From Lachnoclostridium sp. Marseille-P6806 (GTDB lineage: Bacteria; Bacillota; Clostridia; Lachnospirales; Lachnospiraceae): 64,000 bases of DNA. A program made the translations under genes and the position numbers. The DNA lies in NCBI RefSeq assembly GCF_900625025.1, contig NZ_LR130576.1, positions 186,001 to 250,000 of the forward strand. The letters run 5' to 3'. Shown here piece by piece: positions 1-8,299 of the stretch (position 1 is its first letter; every line of letters begins with the position of its first letter). A model generated the notes under the pieces. The model saw only the letters and a list, made by a program, of their open reading frames with translations. It was not told the DNA's origin and searched no databases.

Positions 1-2720
1 CCGTCGAAGCGGATGCCGTAATGGTTTCCAAAAGCCGTCTGAGCGGCAGCCGCCGCAATGCCGGAGCAGCCCTCCGCCTGCGCGGAAAGAATCTGTCCCT
101 CCCGCATCAGCTCCGTGATTCTCTGATAGAGAACCAGAACATCGGCATAGACCGGAATATCGTAGTCGTCCCGGTTGATCCGGAACTCAACAAGAACATT
201 CCCCTCGTCCTTGATCTCATTGGTGATCACATCGTCAAGCCGCGCCACGTCCACCGCAAAGGAGACAAGAGTGGGCGGCACATCAATGTCATTAAAGCTC
301 CCGGACATGGAATCCTTGCCGCCGATGCTGGCAAGCCCGTAGCCGATCTGCGCGTCATAGGCCCCCAGAAGAGCCGCAAAGGGCTGCCCCCAGCGCTTCG
401 GATCCTCCGACATGCGGCGGAAATATTCTTGGAATGTGAAATGCACGCGGGAGGTCTCGCCGCCGGACGCCACAATCTTCGCAAGAGACTCCGTCACCGC
501 GTAAATCGCGCCGTGATACGGACTCCACGAGGAGAGGTACGGATCAAAGCCGTAGCTCATCATGGTGACGGTATCCGTCATCCCGCCGAGAACCGGGAGC
601 TTTGCGATCATGGTCTGTGTTTGGGTGAGCTGATACTTCCCGCCGAACGGCATGCTGACCGTGCCAGCTCCGATCGAGGAGTCGAACATCTCCACCAGCC
701 CTTTCTGCGAGCAGGTGTTCAGATCCGCGAGCTGCGCAAGGAACGCGCCCTCAAAATCATCCTCGTCCGCGTCGATCTTCTCTGCCACCGCTGCGCAGGC
801 AATCCGCTCGAGGTAGTTGTGCGTCTCCGACGGAGATTCCACCTCGACCGAGCACTCCTGATGCGCGCCATTGGTATCAAGGAAGCGGCGGGAAATGCTG
901 ACCACCTCGTCTCCGCGCCATAAAAGCGTCAGATACGGCTCTTTTGTGACGACCGCGAGAGCCGTCGCCTCGAGGTTTTCCTCCGCCGCAAGAGCCATAA
1001 AGCGCTCTCTGTCTTCCGGAGCCACGACCACGGCCATCCGCTCCTGCGACTCTGAAATCGCCAGCTCCGTCCCGTCGAGGCCGGCGTATTTCTTCGGCAC
1101 CAGATCCAGATCCACCCGGAGCCCCGCCGCCAGCTCGCCGATCGCCACCGAGACGCCGCCTGCGCCGAAATCATTGCACTTCTTAATAAGATGCGCCGCC
1201 TCCGGCCTGCGGAACAGGCGCTGTAGCTTCCGCTCCGTGGGCGCGTTGCCTTTCTGGACCTCCGCGCCGCAGGTCGAGAGGGATTTGGTCGTATGCGCCT
1301 TGGAGGATCCCGTCGCGCCGCCGATCCCGTCCCGGCCGGTGCGTCCGCCGAGCAGAATGACGATATCGCCGGGCGCCGGGCTCAGTCTCTGCACGCTGCG
1401 CCGCGCCGCAGCGCCCATCACCGCGCCGATCTCCATGCGCTTTGCCATGTAGCCCGGATGATAGATCTCGCGGACATGACCCGTCGCAAGCCCGATCTGA
1501 TTACCGTAGCTGGAATAACCGGCTGCCGCTCCCCGGACCAGCTTCTTCTGCGGCAGCTTGCCCTTTAACGTTTCGGACACGGGAACCGTGGGGTCGGCCG
1601 CGCCGGTGACGCGCATTGCCTGATAGACATAGCCGCGCCCGGAGAGCGGGTCGCGAATCGCGCCGCCGAGGCAGGTCGCCGCGCCGCCGAACGGCTCGAT
1701 CTCCGTCGGATGATTGTGCGTCTCGTTTTTGAAAAAGACCAGCCACTCCTCGCTCCGGGGACCGTCCCCGTAATCGACCTCCACCGGCACGACGACCGTG
1801 CATGCATTATTCTCCTCCGACTCCTCCATATCCGTGAGCTTGCCGTCCGCTTTCAGCTTCTTCATGCCCATCAGCGCGATATCCATCAGGCAGACATATT
1901 TGTCCTTCCGTCCCTGATACAGCTCGTCAAAGGTATCGCGGTAGCTCCGATAGCTCAGCTCCATCGGCGCCGAATAATAGCCGTCGTCGAACTGCACCTC
2001 CCGGCACTCCGTCAAAAACGTCGTGTGGCGGCAGTGATCCGACCAATAGGTATCCAGAACCCGAATCTCCGTGATCGTGGGATCCCGGTGCACTTTCCCG
2101 TCAAAGCTCCCGTCAAAATAGGAGCGGATAAACTGAAAATCCGCATAGGTCATGGCGAGCCCCAGCGAATCGTACAGGGCGCGGAACGCCGTTTCTTCCA
2201 TGGAAATAAAGCCGTCCAGCACCGCCACATTGTCCGGAACCGGGTGCTGAAGCTCCAGAGTATCCGGCTTGTCAAGACCGGTCTCCCGCGAGTCGACAGG
2301 GTTGATGCAGTAGCCCTTGATCCGGTCGAATTCCTCCTCTGAAATCGTCCCCTCAAGGAGATAAGTCTTCGCCGTGAGAACCGTCGGCTCCAGCTCGGGA
2401 TCGATAAAGCGGATGCACTGCTGTGCGGAATCCGCCCGCTGGTCGAACTGCCCCGGCAGAGGCTCCACGCTGAACACCCGCACCCCCTGCGGAATTTCGA
2501 TCGTTTCGTGATAAAGAATATCCACCGGCGGCTCCGAAAACACGGTGCAGCAGGCCGTCCGGAACGCATCCTCCGAAATATTCTCCACATCGTAGCGGAT
2601 CAGTATGCGGACCCGCGCAAGTCCCTTGACGCCGAGAAATCCGCGGATGTCCTCCACGAGCTGCACTGCCTCCACGGCATAGGGCTGCTTCTTCTCGACA
2701 TAGATGCGTCTGACACTCAT
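1..2720 (-). CDS. purL: Phosphoribosylformylglycinamidine synthase, N-terminal 906 codons (3' end outside window)
   Basis: Converts FGAR, glutamine and ATP to FGAM, the fourth step of IMP synthesis in the cytoplasm. The frame is open from an ATG at 2720 to the left edge of the window. The N-terminus reads MSVRRIYVEKK, typical of the long clostridial single-chain PurL (about 1,250 residues). Further in, the glycine-rich GGRTGRDGIGGATG motif (near 1312-1353) and GAGGVSVAIGEL (near 1130-1165) mark the two AIRS/PurM-like ATPase halves. The C-terminal glutaminase domain must lie outside the window. It is transcribed on its own, with a long structured leader (see 2749-2876), away from the purE-purM-purN-purD block 10 kb upstream. 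I did not re-translate every codon, so an internal frameshift cannot be fully excluded. Confidence 0.93.
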   Translation of the reverse strand, partial: MSVRRIYVEKKQPYAVEAVQLVEDIRGFLGVKGLARVRILIRYDVENISEDAFRTACCTVFSEPPVDILYHETIEIPQGVRVFSVEPLPGQFDQRADSAQQCIRFIDPELEPTVLTAKTYLLEGTISEEEFDRIKGYCINPVDSRETGLDKPDTLELQHPVPDNVAVLDGFISMEETAFRALYDSLGLAMTYADFQFIRSYFDGSFDGKVHRDPTITEIRVLDTYWSDHCRHTTFLTECREVQFDDGYYSAPMELSYRSYRDTFDELYQGRKDKYVCLMDIALMGMKKLKADGKLTDMEESEENNACTVVVPVEVDYGDGPRSEEWLVFFKNETHNHPTEIEPFGGAATCLGGAIRDPLSGRGYVYQAMRVTGAADPTVPVSETLKGKLPQKKLVRGAAAGYSSYGNQIGLATGHVREIYHPGYMAKRMEIGAVMGAAARRSVQRLSPAPGDIVILLGGRTGRDGIGGATGSSKAHTTKSLSTCGAEVQKGNAPTERKLQRLFRRPEAAHLIKKCNDFGAGGVSVAIGELAAGLRVDLDLVPKKYAGLDGTELAISESQERMAVVVAPEDRERFMALAAEENLEATALAVVTKEPYLTLLWRGDEVVSISRRFLDTNGAHQECSVEVESPSETHNYLERIACAAVAEKIDADEDDFEGAFLAQLADLNTCSQKGLVEMFDSSIGAGTVSMPFGGKYQLTQTQTMIAKLPVLGGMTDTVTMMSYGFDPYLSSWSPYHGAIYAVTESLAKIVASGGETSRVHFTFQEYFRRMSEDPKRWGQPFAALLGAYDAQIGYGLASIGGKDSMSGSFNDIDVPPTLVSFAVDVARLDDVITNEIKDEGNVLVEFRINRDDYDIPVYADVLVLYQRITELMREGQILSAQAEGCSGIAAAAAQTAFGNHYGIRFD

Positions 2721-2748
2721 AGCGATGGTATCCCTCTCTCTCTGACAC

Positions 2749-2782
2749 AAAAAAATGCTCCGGGAGCCCTCCTGCAGCATTT
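2749..2782 (-). terminator. Intrinsic terminator inside the purL leader (attenuator)
   Basis: Minus-strand stem AATGCT...GGAG / CTCC...AGCATT followed by seven T residues, ending 28 nt before the purL ATG. A terminator placed between promoter and start codon implies regulated read-through. Confidence 0.75.
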
Positions 2783-2860
2783 ACGGACGCCGGTCCGGGA
2801 ATCGCTTCCCTCCCCCGGCTGATGATACGGCTCCGCGGGTCCCGGTTCTCCCTGTCCGTA
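2782..2860 (-). promoter_or_regulatory. Structured purL leader, possible riboswitch aptamer of unknown class
   Basis: On the minus strand the arms TACGGAC (2860-2854) and GTCCGTA (2788-2782) can form a 7-bp closing helix around about 65 nt. Inside it, GCCGG...GGGAA and TTCCC...CCGGC pair around a GCGA tetraloop, interrupted by a GGGA/GGA internal loop. A rho-independent terminator follows directly. This is the layout of a terminator-type riboswitch or protein-controlled attenuator. I checked by eye for purine, ZTP, ykkC/PRPP, TPP, glycine, THF and SAM-I core motifs and recognised none. The ligand is therefore unknown. Confidence 0.5.
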
Positions 2861-2870
2861 CTATTTGAGA

Positions 2871-2876
2871 ATTATA
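2871..2876 (-). promoter_or_regulatory. Predicted -10 element of the purL promoter
   Basis: Perfect TATAAT on the minus strand. No convincing -35 hexamer lies 17 bp upstream. It would start transcription at about 2864, just before the structured leader. The rest of the 306-bp gap between purL and the VanZ-like gene (2877-3026) holds no feature I can recognise. Confidence 0.5.
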
Positions 2877-3026
2877 ACAGCAACATTTCAAAAAGTACAG
2901 TTGCACGAGGCCCGGATTCCGTCCTCTCAAAACGCCCTCCCCGCGGCAGCCGCAAAGGACCGGTTCCCGGCGTCGGAAAATTTCTCCGCCTGCCGTCTGT
3001 TTCCGCTTGCTATCTGCAGGAGAACA

Positions 3027-3596
3027 GTGCTATCATCCAATTCCATGAGATACTTCCTCTTATTTATCAAGAAAACGCTCCGTCTGCTGCTGAAGCCCCT
3101 TTCCTTTGTCCCAGCGCTTCTCGTCGCCGCCATGATCTTCGGCTTTTCCTCCGAGGACGCAGAGGGCAGCTCCGTCCAGAGCGAGCTCCTCACCCGGCGT
3201 ATCATTGTGGAATATAACGAGCGCATGCAGAAAGGCTGGTCCGAATACCAGATCGAGGTCTACACGGACCGGATGGAGATTTACGTCCGAAAGGCCGCGC
3301 ACATGGCCGAGTACTGTCTGCTTGCCATTACGCTCGCCGTGCCCCTCTATGTCTACGGGCTGCGCGGCTTTTACCTGATTCTTTTCACCTCCGCGCTCTG
3401 CGCCGCCTACGCCTGTACCGACGAATATCATCAGCTCTTTTCCACCGGGCGGAGCGCCTCCGCGCGGGATGTTGGCATTGACAGCGCCGGTGCGCTGATC
3501 GGCTCGTACATCGGAAGATTCGTAAGCTGGCTCGGAAGCGCCACGCTCTTCCGTCCGCTGCGGCTGTCGCCGAGAAGAAGGCGCCGGCGCCGCTGA
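3027..3596 (+). CDS. VanZ-like family membrane protein
   Basis: A 189-residue predicted membrane protein of the VanZ-like family; role in the cell unknown, although VanZ itself gives low-level teicoplanin resistance. Family signatures are visible: a first membrane helix ending IFGFSSEDAEGSS, the conserved KAAHMAEY segment, and DEYHQLFSTGRSASARDV followed by IDSAGALIG. A very basic tail (RRRRRR) ends the protein. The start is chosen as GTG 3027 because AGGAG lies 4 nt upstream; ATG 3045 (MRYFLL), which better matches the start of the first helix, is the alternative. It is divergent from purL and followed by tRNA-Trp. Confidence 0.85.
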   Translation: MLSSNSMRYFLLFIKKTLRLLLKPLSFVPALLVAAMIFGFSSEDAEGSSVQSELLTRRIIVEYNERMQKGWSEYQIEVYTDRMEIYVRKAAHMAEYCLLAITLAVPLYVYGLRGFYLILFTSALCAAYACTDEYHQLFSTGRSASARDVGIDSAGALIGSYIGRFVSWLGSATLFRPLRLSPRRRRRRR

Positions 3597-3625
3597 GGCG
3601 GCCTCCCTCTGCGATAAAATATGTC

Positions 3626-3654
3626 TTGAATCGGCCGGGGGGCTATGCTATACT
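3626..3654 (+). promoter_or_regulatory. tRNA-Trp promoter
   Basis: TTGAAT, 17-bp spacer, TATACT with an extended TG motif (TGCTATACT). It lies 38 bp upstream of the mature tRNA 5' end. Confidence 0.75.
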
Positions 3655-3692
3655 CCTATAAGTCAGCAGTCAGACGGCTGCTTCCGCCATAC

Positions 3693-3764
3693 AGGGGAAT
3701 CATATAATGGCTAATATTGCGGTCTCCAAAACCGTTCATGGGGGTTCGAGTCCCTCTTCCCCTG
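3693..3764 (+). tRNA. tRNA-Trp (anticodon CCA)
   Basis: A 72-nt cloverleaf: acceptor AGGGGAA/TTCCCCT, D arm, anticodon stem GCGGT/ACCGT around loop CTCCAAA with CCA at positions 34-36, and the T arm with GGTTCGAGTCC. Discriminator G at 3764; the terminal CCA is not encoded. It has its own promoter and terminator, so it is a monocistronic tRNA gene. Confidence 0.95.
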
Positions 3765-3772
3765 CTCTTTCA

Positions 3773-3809
3773 AAAACCCCGGTCGGCAGCAAATGCCGAT
3801 TGGGGTTTT
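3773..3809 (+). terminator. Rho-independent terminator after tRNA-Trp
   Basis: AAAACCCC...TCGGCA / TGCCGA...GGGGTTTT stem with a short loop. Nearly symmetrical, so it may also stop minus-strand transcripts leaving radA. Nothing recognisable lies between it and radA (3810-3888). Confidence 0.85.
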
Positions 3810-3888
3810 CCTATCTGAAATTCATTTTTATGTCGAAATGCAATTTCCATTCCGGAAATCTATTTTCATTTCAAAAGGAAAAGCCGCC

Positions 3889-5310
3889 TCACAGCACCTT
3901 ATCCAGAGCCTCTTTCAACCCCCGGACGCCGATCAGCTCCATGTTCTCCGGCCTGCGGAGCCCTTTCAGATTGTCCTGCGGCAGAATGCACGAGCGGAAG
4001 CCAAGCTTCGCCGCCTCCGCGACGCGCTGCTCCGCCATCGAAACCGCGCGGACCTCGCCGGACAGACCCACCTCGCCGAACGCGATCAGCCGGTCGTCCA
4101 GAGGAACATTGCGGAAGCTCGAAAGAATTGCAAGGCAGATCCCCAGATCCAGCGCCGGCTCGGACTGCCGTATACCTCCCGCCAGACTGACATAGGCGTC
4201 CTGTGTCCCGAGCCGAACCCCGAGGCGCTTTTCCAGCACCGCCATAAGGAGACTCACCCGGTTGTAATCCGTCCCGGTCGCCTGCCGCTTCGGGAAGCCG
4301 AAGCTGCTCTCACAAAGGAGAGCCTGCACCTCGACCAGCATCGGCCGCGTCCCCTCCATGGAGCAGGTGACGACCGAGCCGCTGGCTCCGAGCGGTCTGC
4401 CGGAGAGCAGGTATTCCGAGGGATTCTCCACCTGCACGAGGCCCTCGTTTTTCATCTCAAACAGGCCGATCTCATTGGTGGAGCCGAAGCGGTTCTTGTG
4501 TCCGCGGAGAATGCGGTATGCGGCGAAGCGGTCGCCCTCGAAGTACAGCACCGTATCCACCATGTGCTCCAGCACGCGGGGCCCCGCGACCGTTCCCTCC
4601 TTGGTCACGTGACCGACGATGAATACGGCGATGCCGTTCTCCTTGGCAAGACGAAGCAGGACGCCCGTGGTCTCGCGGACCTGCGAGACGCTCCCCGGCG
4701 CCGAGCTGACCCCCGCGTTGTACATCGTCTGAATGGAATCGATGACGACAAGCTCGGGCTGCTCTTTCAGAACCACCTCTGTGATCGTATCGAGTTCCGT
4801 CTCACAAAAAAAGCGGAGATTTTCCCCCACGCCGCCGATACGGTTCGCCCGGAGCTTGATCTGGCGCAGTGATTCCTCTCCCGAGACGTAGAGGATCCGG
4901 TGCCCCGCATCGGAAAGGTTCTTTGTCACCTGAAGCAGAAGCGTTGACTTCCCGATGCCCGGATCGCCGCCGATGAGCACCAGCGAGCCGCGGACAATTC
5001 CGCCCCCGAGAACCCGGTCGAGCTCCGTGCAGCCGGTCGTCACTCTGGGCTCCTCCTCCATAGCCACCTCGTTCATCGTCACCGGCTGCTGCAAAACGCC
5101 GCGCACTCCCCTCCCTCCGGCAGAGACTCCTCCGGCGGCCCCCCGCGCACCGCCCTTTCCGGACGTCCGTCCCGCGGCGGGCGCGATGCGCACCGGCTCC
5201 TCAACCATGCTGTTCCATGCGCGGCATCCCGGGCACTGTCCCAGCCATTTCGCGGATTCAAAGCCGCACTCCGAACAGAAAAACACTGTCTTGCCCTTAC
5301 CCGATGCCAT
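3889..5310 (-). CDS. radA: DNA repair protein RadA (Sms)
   Basis: RecA-like branch-migration ATPase that helps process recombination intermediates. 473 residues, family length. The N-terminal C4 zinc finger is visible (CSECGFES...CPGC, residues about 10-30), then Walker A GGDPGIGKST, the RadA-specific KNRFGST motif, and a C-terminal Lon-protease-like domain. ATG 5310 is preferred over the in-frame GTG 5316 because GGTGGAG sits 5 nt upstream of it. It starts 27 nt after the clpC stop and is probably cotranscribed with gntR-clpC, as radA is with clpC in Bacillus. Confidence 0.95.
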   Translation of the reverse strand: MASGKGKTVFFCSECGFESAKWLGQCPGCRAWNSMVEEPVRIAPAAGRTSGKGGARGAAGGVSAGGRGVRGVLQQPVTMNEVAMEEEPRVTTGCTELDRVLGGGIVRGSLVLIGGDPGIGKSTLLLQVTKNLSDAGHRILYVSGEESLRQIKLRANRIGGVGENLRFFCETELDTITEVVLKEQPELVVIDSIQTMYNAGVSSAPGSVSQVRETTGVLLRLAKENGIAVFIVGHVTKEGTVAGPRVLEHMVDTVLYFEGDRFAAYRILRGHKNRFGSTNEIGLFEMKNEGLVQVENPSEYLLSGRPLGASGSVVTCSMEGTRPMLVEVQALLCESSFGFPKRQATGTDYNRVSLLMAVLEKRLGVRLGTQDAYVSLAGGIRQSEPALDLGICLAILSSFRNVPLDDRLIAFGEVGLSGEVRAVSMAEQRVAEAAKLGFRSCILPQDNLKGLRRPENMELIGVRGLKEALDKVL

Positions 5311-5337
5311 ACGCACTCCACCGATCCGTTCTGCGGA

Positions 5338-7791
5338 TCACGAATCTTTCTCCTCCCGCGTCTGGAATGTGACCCTGCCGCGGCTCACCCCGACCGTCAC
5401 ACGGCTTCCCTCCCGGATCTCCCCGGAAAGTATCCTGTCTGTAAGAGGATTCTCAATCACTGTCTGCACCGCCCTCTTCAGCGGTCTGGCTCCCATCTTG
5501 GGATCCGCATACCTCTCCACAAGATAGCGCTTCATCGCCGCCGTGATCCGGAGCGAAAGCCCCATCCGCTCCGCCGCTCTCTTCTCAAGACCCGCACAGA
5601 CAAGTCCGGCGATCTCAATCATCTCCGGCGTCGTCAGCGGATGAAACACCTGAATCTCGTCGATGCGGTTGATGAACTCGGGCCGGAACACCTTGCGGAC
5701 TTCTTCCATGACCCCGCTCTTCATCCTCTCATAGGACTGCTGCTCGGTCGGCTTTGCCGAAAAGCCCAGCGTCTTGGGGTCGATGATACGCATGGCCCCT
5801 ACGTTGGACGTCATGATGATGATGGTGTTCTTGAAGCTGATCGTGTGCCCCTGCGAATCCGTAATGCGTCCGTCATCCAGAATCTGGAGCAGCACATTGA
5901 ACACATCGTGGTGCGCTTTCTCAATTTCATCAAAGAGCACCACGGAATAGGGGTGCCGACGCACCTGCTCGGAGAGCTGTCCGCCGTCGTCGTAGCCCAC
6001 ATACCCCGGCGCGGAGCCGATCATCTTGGACACGGCGTACTGCTCCATGTACTCCGACATATCGACGCGGATCAGGTTCTTTTCCGAACCGAAGACGGCC
6101 TCGGCAAGCGCCTTGGAGAGCTCGGTTTTTCCCACTCCCGTCGGACCCAGAAAGAGAAACGAGCCGATCGGACGGTTCGGATCCTGCAGCCCCACGCGCC
6201 CACGCCGGATCGCCGCTGCAACGGCTTTGACCGCGTCGCTCTGCCCGATGACGCGCTCATGGAGAATCCCCTCCAGCCGCACAAGCCTCTCGCTCTCTTT
6301 CTCCGTGAGCTGCGTGACCGGAACCTTGGCCCAATCCGCGATCACCCGGGCCACCGTCTCCCCGTTCACCTCCGGGAGGCTTTCCCGGACCGCCCGCCGG
6401 TTTCTGCGGGAACGGAGCTTTTTGGCAAGGCGGTCGTTCTCCTCGCGCAGCTCCCGCGCGCGCTCCAGCTCCCCCGCTCCGACGGCGGCCGCCATGGCGC
6501 TGTCGTTCCGGCGGAACTCCGCCTCCAGCCTTTCCAGAACGGCGTCCGTGCTGCGGCTCCCGAGGCGCACCAGCGAGCAGGCCTCGTCGATCACATCAAT
6601 CGCCTTGTCCGGCAGATTTCGTTCATTGATATAGCGGGACGACAGCTCCACCGCCGCAAGGATCGCGTCGTCTGTCACCTCCACCTGATGATGCTGCTCG
6701 TATTTCGGCACGATCCCCCGGAGGATATCCACCGCCTCCTCCGCGGTAGGCTCATCGACCGTAACCGGCTGGAAACGGCGCTCCAGCGCGGCGTCTTTTT
6801 CAATATGCTTGCGGTACTCCGTGATCGTCGTTGCACCGATCATCTGGAGCTCGCCCCGGGCCAGCGACGGCTTGAGGATGTTCGAGGCGTCGATCGCTCC
6901 CTCTGCGCCGCCCGCTCCGATCACGGTGTGCAGCTCATCGAGGAACAGCAGGACATTTCCGTCCGTCATCACCTCGGCGATCAGCTTTTTGATTCTCTCC
7001 TCAAATTCGCCGCGGTACTTGGAGCCTGCGATCATCCCCGCCAAATCCAGCGTGAGAATCCGCTTCCCGCGGACGGTGTCCGGCACGTCTCCGCGGACAA
7101 TGCGCTCCGCCAGTCCCTCGACGATGGCCGTCTTGCCGACGCCGGGCTCGCCGATGAGACAGGGGTTGTTCTTCGTCCTGCGGCTGAGTATCTGGATCAC
7201 ACGGGCAATCTCTCTCTCCCGCCCGACGACGGGATCCAGCCGGTGCTGCGCCGCCATCGCCGTCAGATCCCGGCTGTACTGCGCCAGCATGCTCTCTCCT
7301 CCCTCGCCGCTCCGGCGCGCAAACTGCGCGAGGTCGCCCCGGTGCTGCGCCGGATCCTCTCCGATCGCCGCAATGATTTCAAAATAAATTTTTGCCAGAT
7401 TAACAGACACCGTCTCGAGAAGCTTCATCGCGACGTTCTCCCCCTCAAGGAGAATCGCCAGCAGAAGATGCTCCGTCCCGATGCAGTCCGCATGGTAGCG
7501 CTCCGCCTGCTCTGCCGCAAGGTCAAGCACGCGCACGCAGCGCGGAGAATATCCGTTCCGGTCAAGAACCGCCACCGTTCCTCCCGTCACGTTGAGCTGC
7601 GCCATCAGCTCCATGATCCGTTCGCGTCCGAGGCCGTTCTCCGCGAGAATGCGCGAAGCAACGCCGTCCTCCTCCGTCACGAGCCCGGCCAGCAGATGCT
7701 CTGTCCCGATATAATTCTGTTTCAGCTGCCTGGCCGCGCGGGCTGCGAGCTTAAGCGCCTTTTCCGCGCTGTCTGAATATTTAGGCTTCAT
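5338..7791 (-). CDS. clpC: ATP-dependent Clp protease ATP-binding subunit ClpC
   Basis: Hsp100 unfoldase that feeds damaged or regulatory proteins to ClpP in the cytoplasm. 817 residues: duplicated N-domain (AEKALKLAARAA, IGTEHLL twice), first AAA+ module with Walker A GEPGVGKTA, a short coiled-coil linker of about 50 residues (roughly 415-465), second AAA+ module with GPTGVGKTE, and a LGF tripeptide in TLGFSAK that fits the ClpP-docking loop. The start is ATG 7791: AAGGAG lies 10 nt upstream, whereas ATG 7800 would have almost no spacer. It overlaps the end of gntR by 11 nt, so translation of the two is probably coupled. No McsA/McsB adaptor genes accompany it. Confidence 0.94.
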   Translation of the reverse strand: MKPKYSDSAEKALKLAARAARQLKQNYIGTEHLLAGLVTEEDGVASRILAENGLGRERIMELMAQLNVTGGTVAVLDRNGYSPRCVRVLDLAAEQAERYHADCIGTEHLLLAILLEGENVAMKLLETVSVNLAKIYFEIIAAIGEDPAQHRGDLAQFARRSGEGGESMLAQYSRDLTAMAAQHRLDPVVGREREIARVIQILSRRTKNNPCLIGEPGVGKTAIVEGLAERIVRGDVPDTVRGKRILTLDLAGMIAGSKYRGEFEERIKKLIAEVMTDGNVLLFLDELHTVIGAGGAEGAIDASNILKPSLARGELQMIGATTITEYRKHIEKDAALERRFQPVTVDEPTAEEAVDILRGIVPKYEQHHQVEVTDDAILAAVELSSRYINERNLPDKAIDVIDEACSLVRLGSRSTDAVLERLEAEFRRNDSAMAAAVGAGELERARELREENDRLAKKLRSRRNRRAVRESLPEVNGETVARVIADWAKVPVTQLTEKESERLVRLEGILHERVIGQSDAVKAVAAAIRRGRVGLQDPNRPIGSFLFLGPTGVGKTELSKALAEAVFGSEKNLIRVDMSEYMEQYAVSKMIGSAPGYVGYDDGGQLSEQVRRHPYSVVLFDEIEKAHHDVFNVLLQILDDGRITDSQGHTISFKNTIIIMTSNVGAMRIIDPKTLGFSAKPTEQQSYERMKSGVMEEVRKVFRPEFINRIDEIQVFHPLTTPEMIEIAGLVCAGLEKRAAERMGLSLRITAAMKRYLVERYADPKMGARPLKRAVQTVIENPLTDRILSGEIREGSRVTVGVSRGRVTFQTREEKDS

Positions 7792-8161
7792 TATATACAT
7801 ACTCCTTGTAGATACCGTCTACCATCGCATGAATGTCGTCTGCGGAAACACCGCGGCAGACCGCCCGGGCCAGAACGCCGCGGAGCTCTCTCTCCACCTC
7901 CGCCTTGGCCCGCAGCTCATCGGCATCCACGGCCACCACCGCTCCCCGGCGGCGATCCAGCTTGATATAGCCCTCCTGACGCAGCAGACTGTACGTCTTG
8001 TTTACTGTGTGCATATTGATTCCGATCGTGTCCGCCATCTGGCGCACCGACGGAAGAGCCTCTCCCTCCGTGAGAGTGGACGTTGCGATTCCCAGAATGA
8101 TCTGATTCCGGAGCTGCTGGTAGATCGCCTCATCACTGTTAAAATCAATCTCAATCAGCAT
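7781..8161 (-). CDS. GntR-family transcriptional regulator, YtrA-like, heading the clpC operon
   Basis: 126-residue one-domain repressor of the YtrA subfamily: the winged helix-turn-helix (EAIYQQLRNQI...LPSVRQMADTIG...TVNKTYSLLRQEGYI) is followed by only about 45 residues, too short for a ligand-binding domain of the FadR or HutC type. The start at 8161 is supported by GGGAGG 10 nt upstream; an in-frame extension to 8296 would read through the palindromic operator and is rejected. It occupies the position ctsR holds in the ctsR-mcsA-mcsB-clpC-radA operon of Bacilli. Two perfect palindromes precede it, so autoregulation of the clpC-radA unit is likely. Its signal is unknown. Confidence 0.88.
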   Translation of the reverse strand: MLIEIDFNSDEAIYQQLRNQIILGIATSTLTEGEALPSVRQMADTIGINMHTVNKTYSLLRQEGYIKLDRRRGAVVAVDADELRAKAEVERELRGVLARAVCRGVSADDIHAMVDGIYKEYVYNEA

Positions 8162-8181
8162 CAAAATCAACCTCCCTGCCG

Positions 8182-8208
8182 AAAACATGCTCTGACAGAG
8201 CATGTTTT
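8182..8208 (-). promoter_or_regulatory. Perfect palindrome in the gntR leader, second operator or RNA hairpin
   Basis: 11-bp arms AAAACATGCTC / GAGCATGTTTT around TGACA, inside the transcribed leader and about 10 nt ahead of the gntR Shine-Dalgarno sequence. It could be a GntR binding site or an RNA stem that limits ribosome access. Confidence 0.6.
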
Positions 8209-8238
8209 GTTCTCCTGCAGACAGCCTGACATAATACG

Positions 8239-8279
8239 ACGCGCCGTCTGTTATACGGATTGTATAACAGACGGCGCGT
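8239..8279 (-). promoter_or_regulatory. Long perfect inverted repeat overlapping the gntR-clpC-radA promoter
   Basis: Two 18-bp arms, identical in inverted orientation (ACGCGCC...TTATAC), separated by the 5 bp GGATT. It covers the -10 element and start site of the promoter at 8259-8287. No T-run follows on either strand, so an operator is more likely than a terminator for the SH3 gene. Confidence 0.75.
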
Positions 8280-8287
8280 GCGGTCAA
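8259..8287 (-). promoter_or_regulatory. Promoter of gntR-clpC-radA
   Basis: Minus strand TTGACC (8287-8282), 17-bp spacer, TACAAT (8264-8259). Predicted start near 8252, within the palindrome. Confidence 0.7.
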
Positions 8288-8299
8288 GAAAAGCATACT

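Noticed and set aside
2721-2864. Known purine, ZTP or PRPP riboswitch before purL
   Set aside because: None of the conserved core strings of these classes could be found by eye; reported instead as an unassigned leader.
5641-7776. 711-codon open frame on the plus strand opposite clpC
   Set aside because: It is the antisense of a well-conserved gene; its protein is Arg/His/Leu-rich with no recognisable domain. High GC content keeps antisense frames open.
8182-8208. CIRCE or CtsR box before clpC
   Set aside because: Sequence does not match TTAGCACTC-N9-GAGTGCTAA or the AGGTCAAA tandem of CtsR.
7781-8296. Longer GntR start at 8296
   Set aside because: It would translate through the perfect inverted repeat and the promoter; ATG 8161 has a strong GGGAGG.
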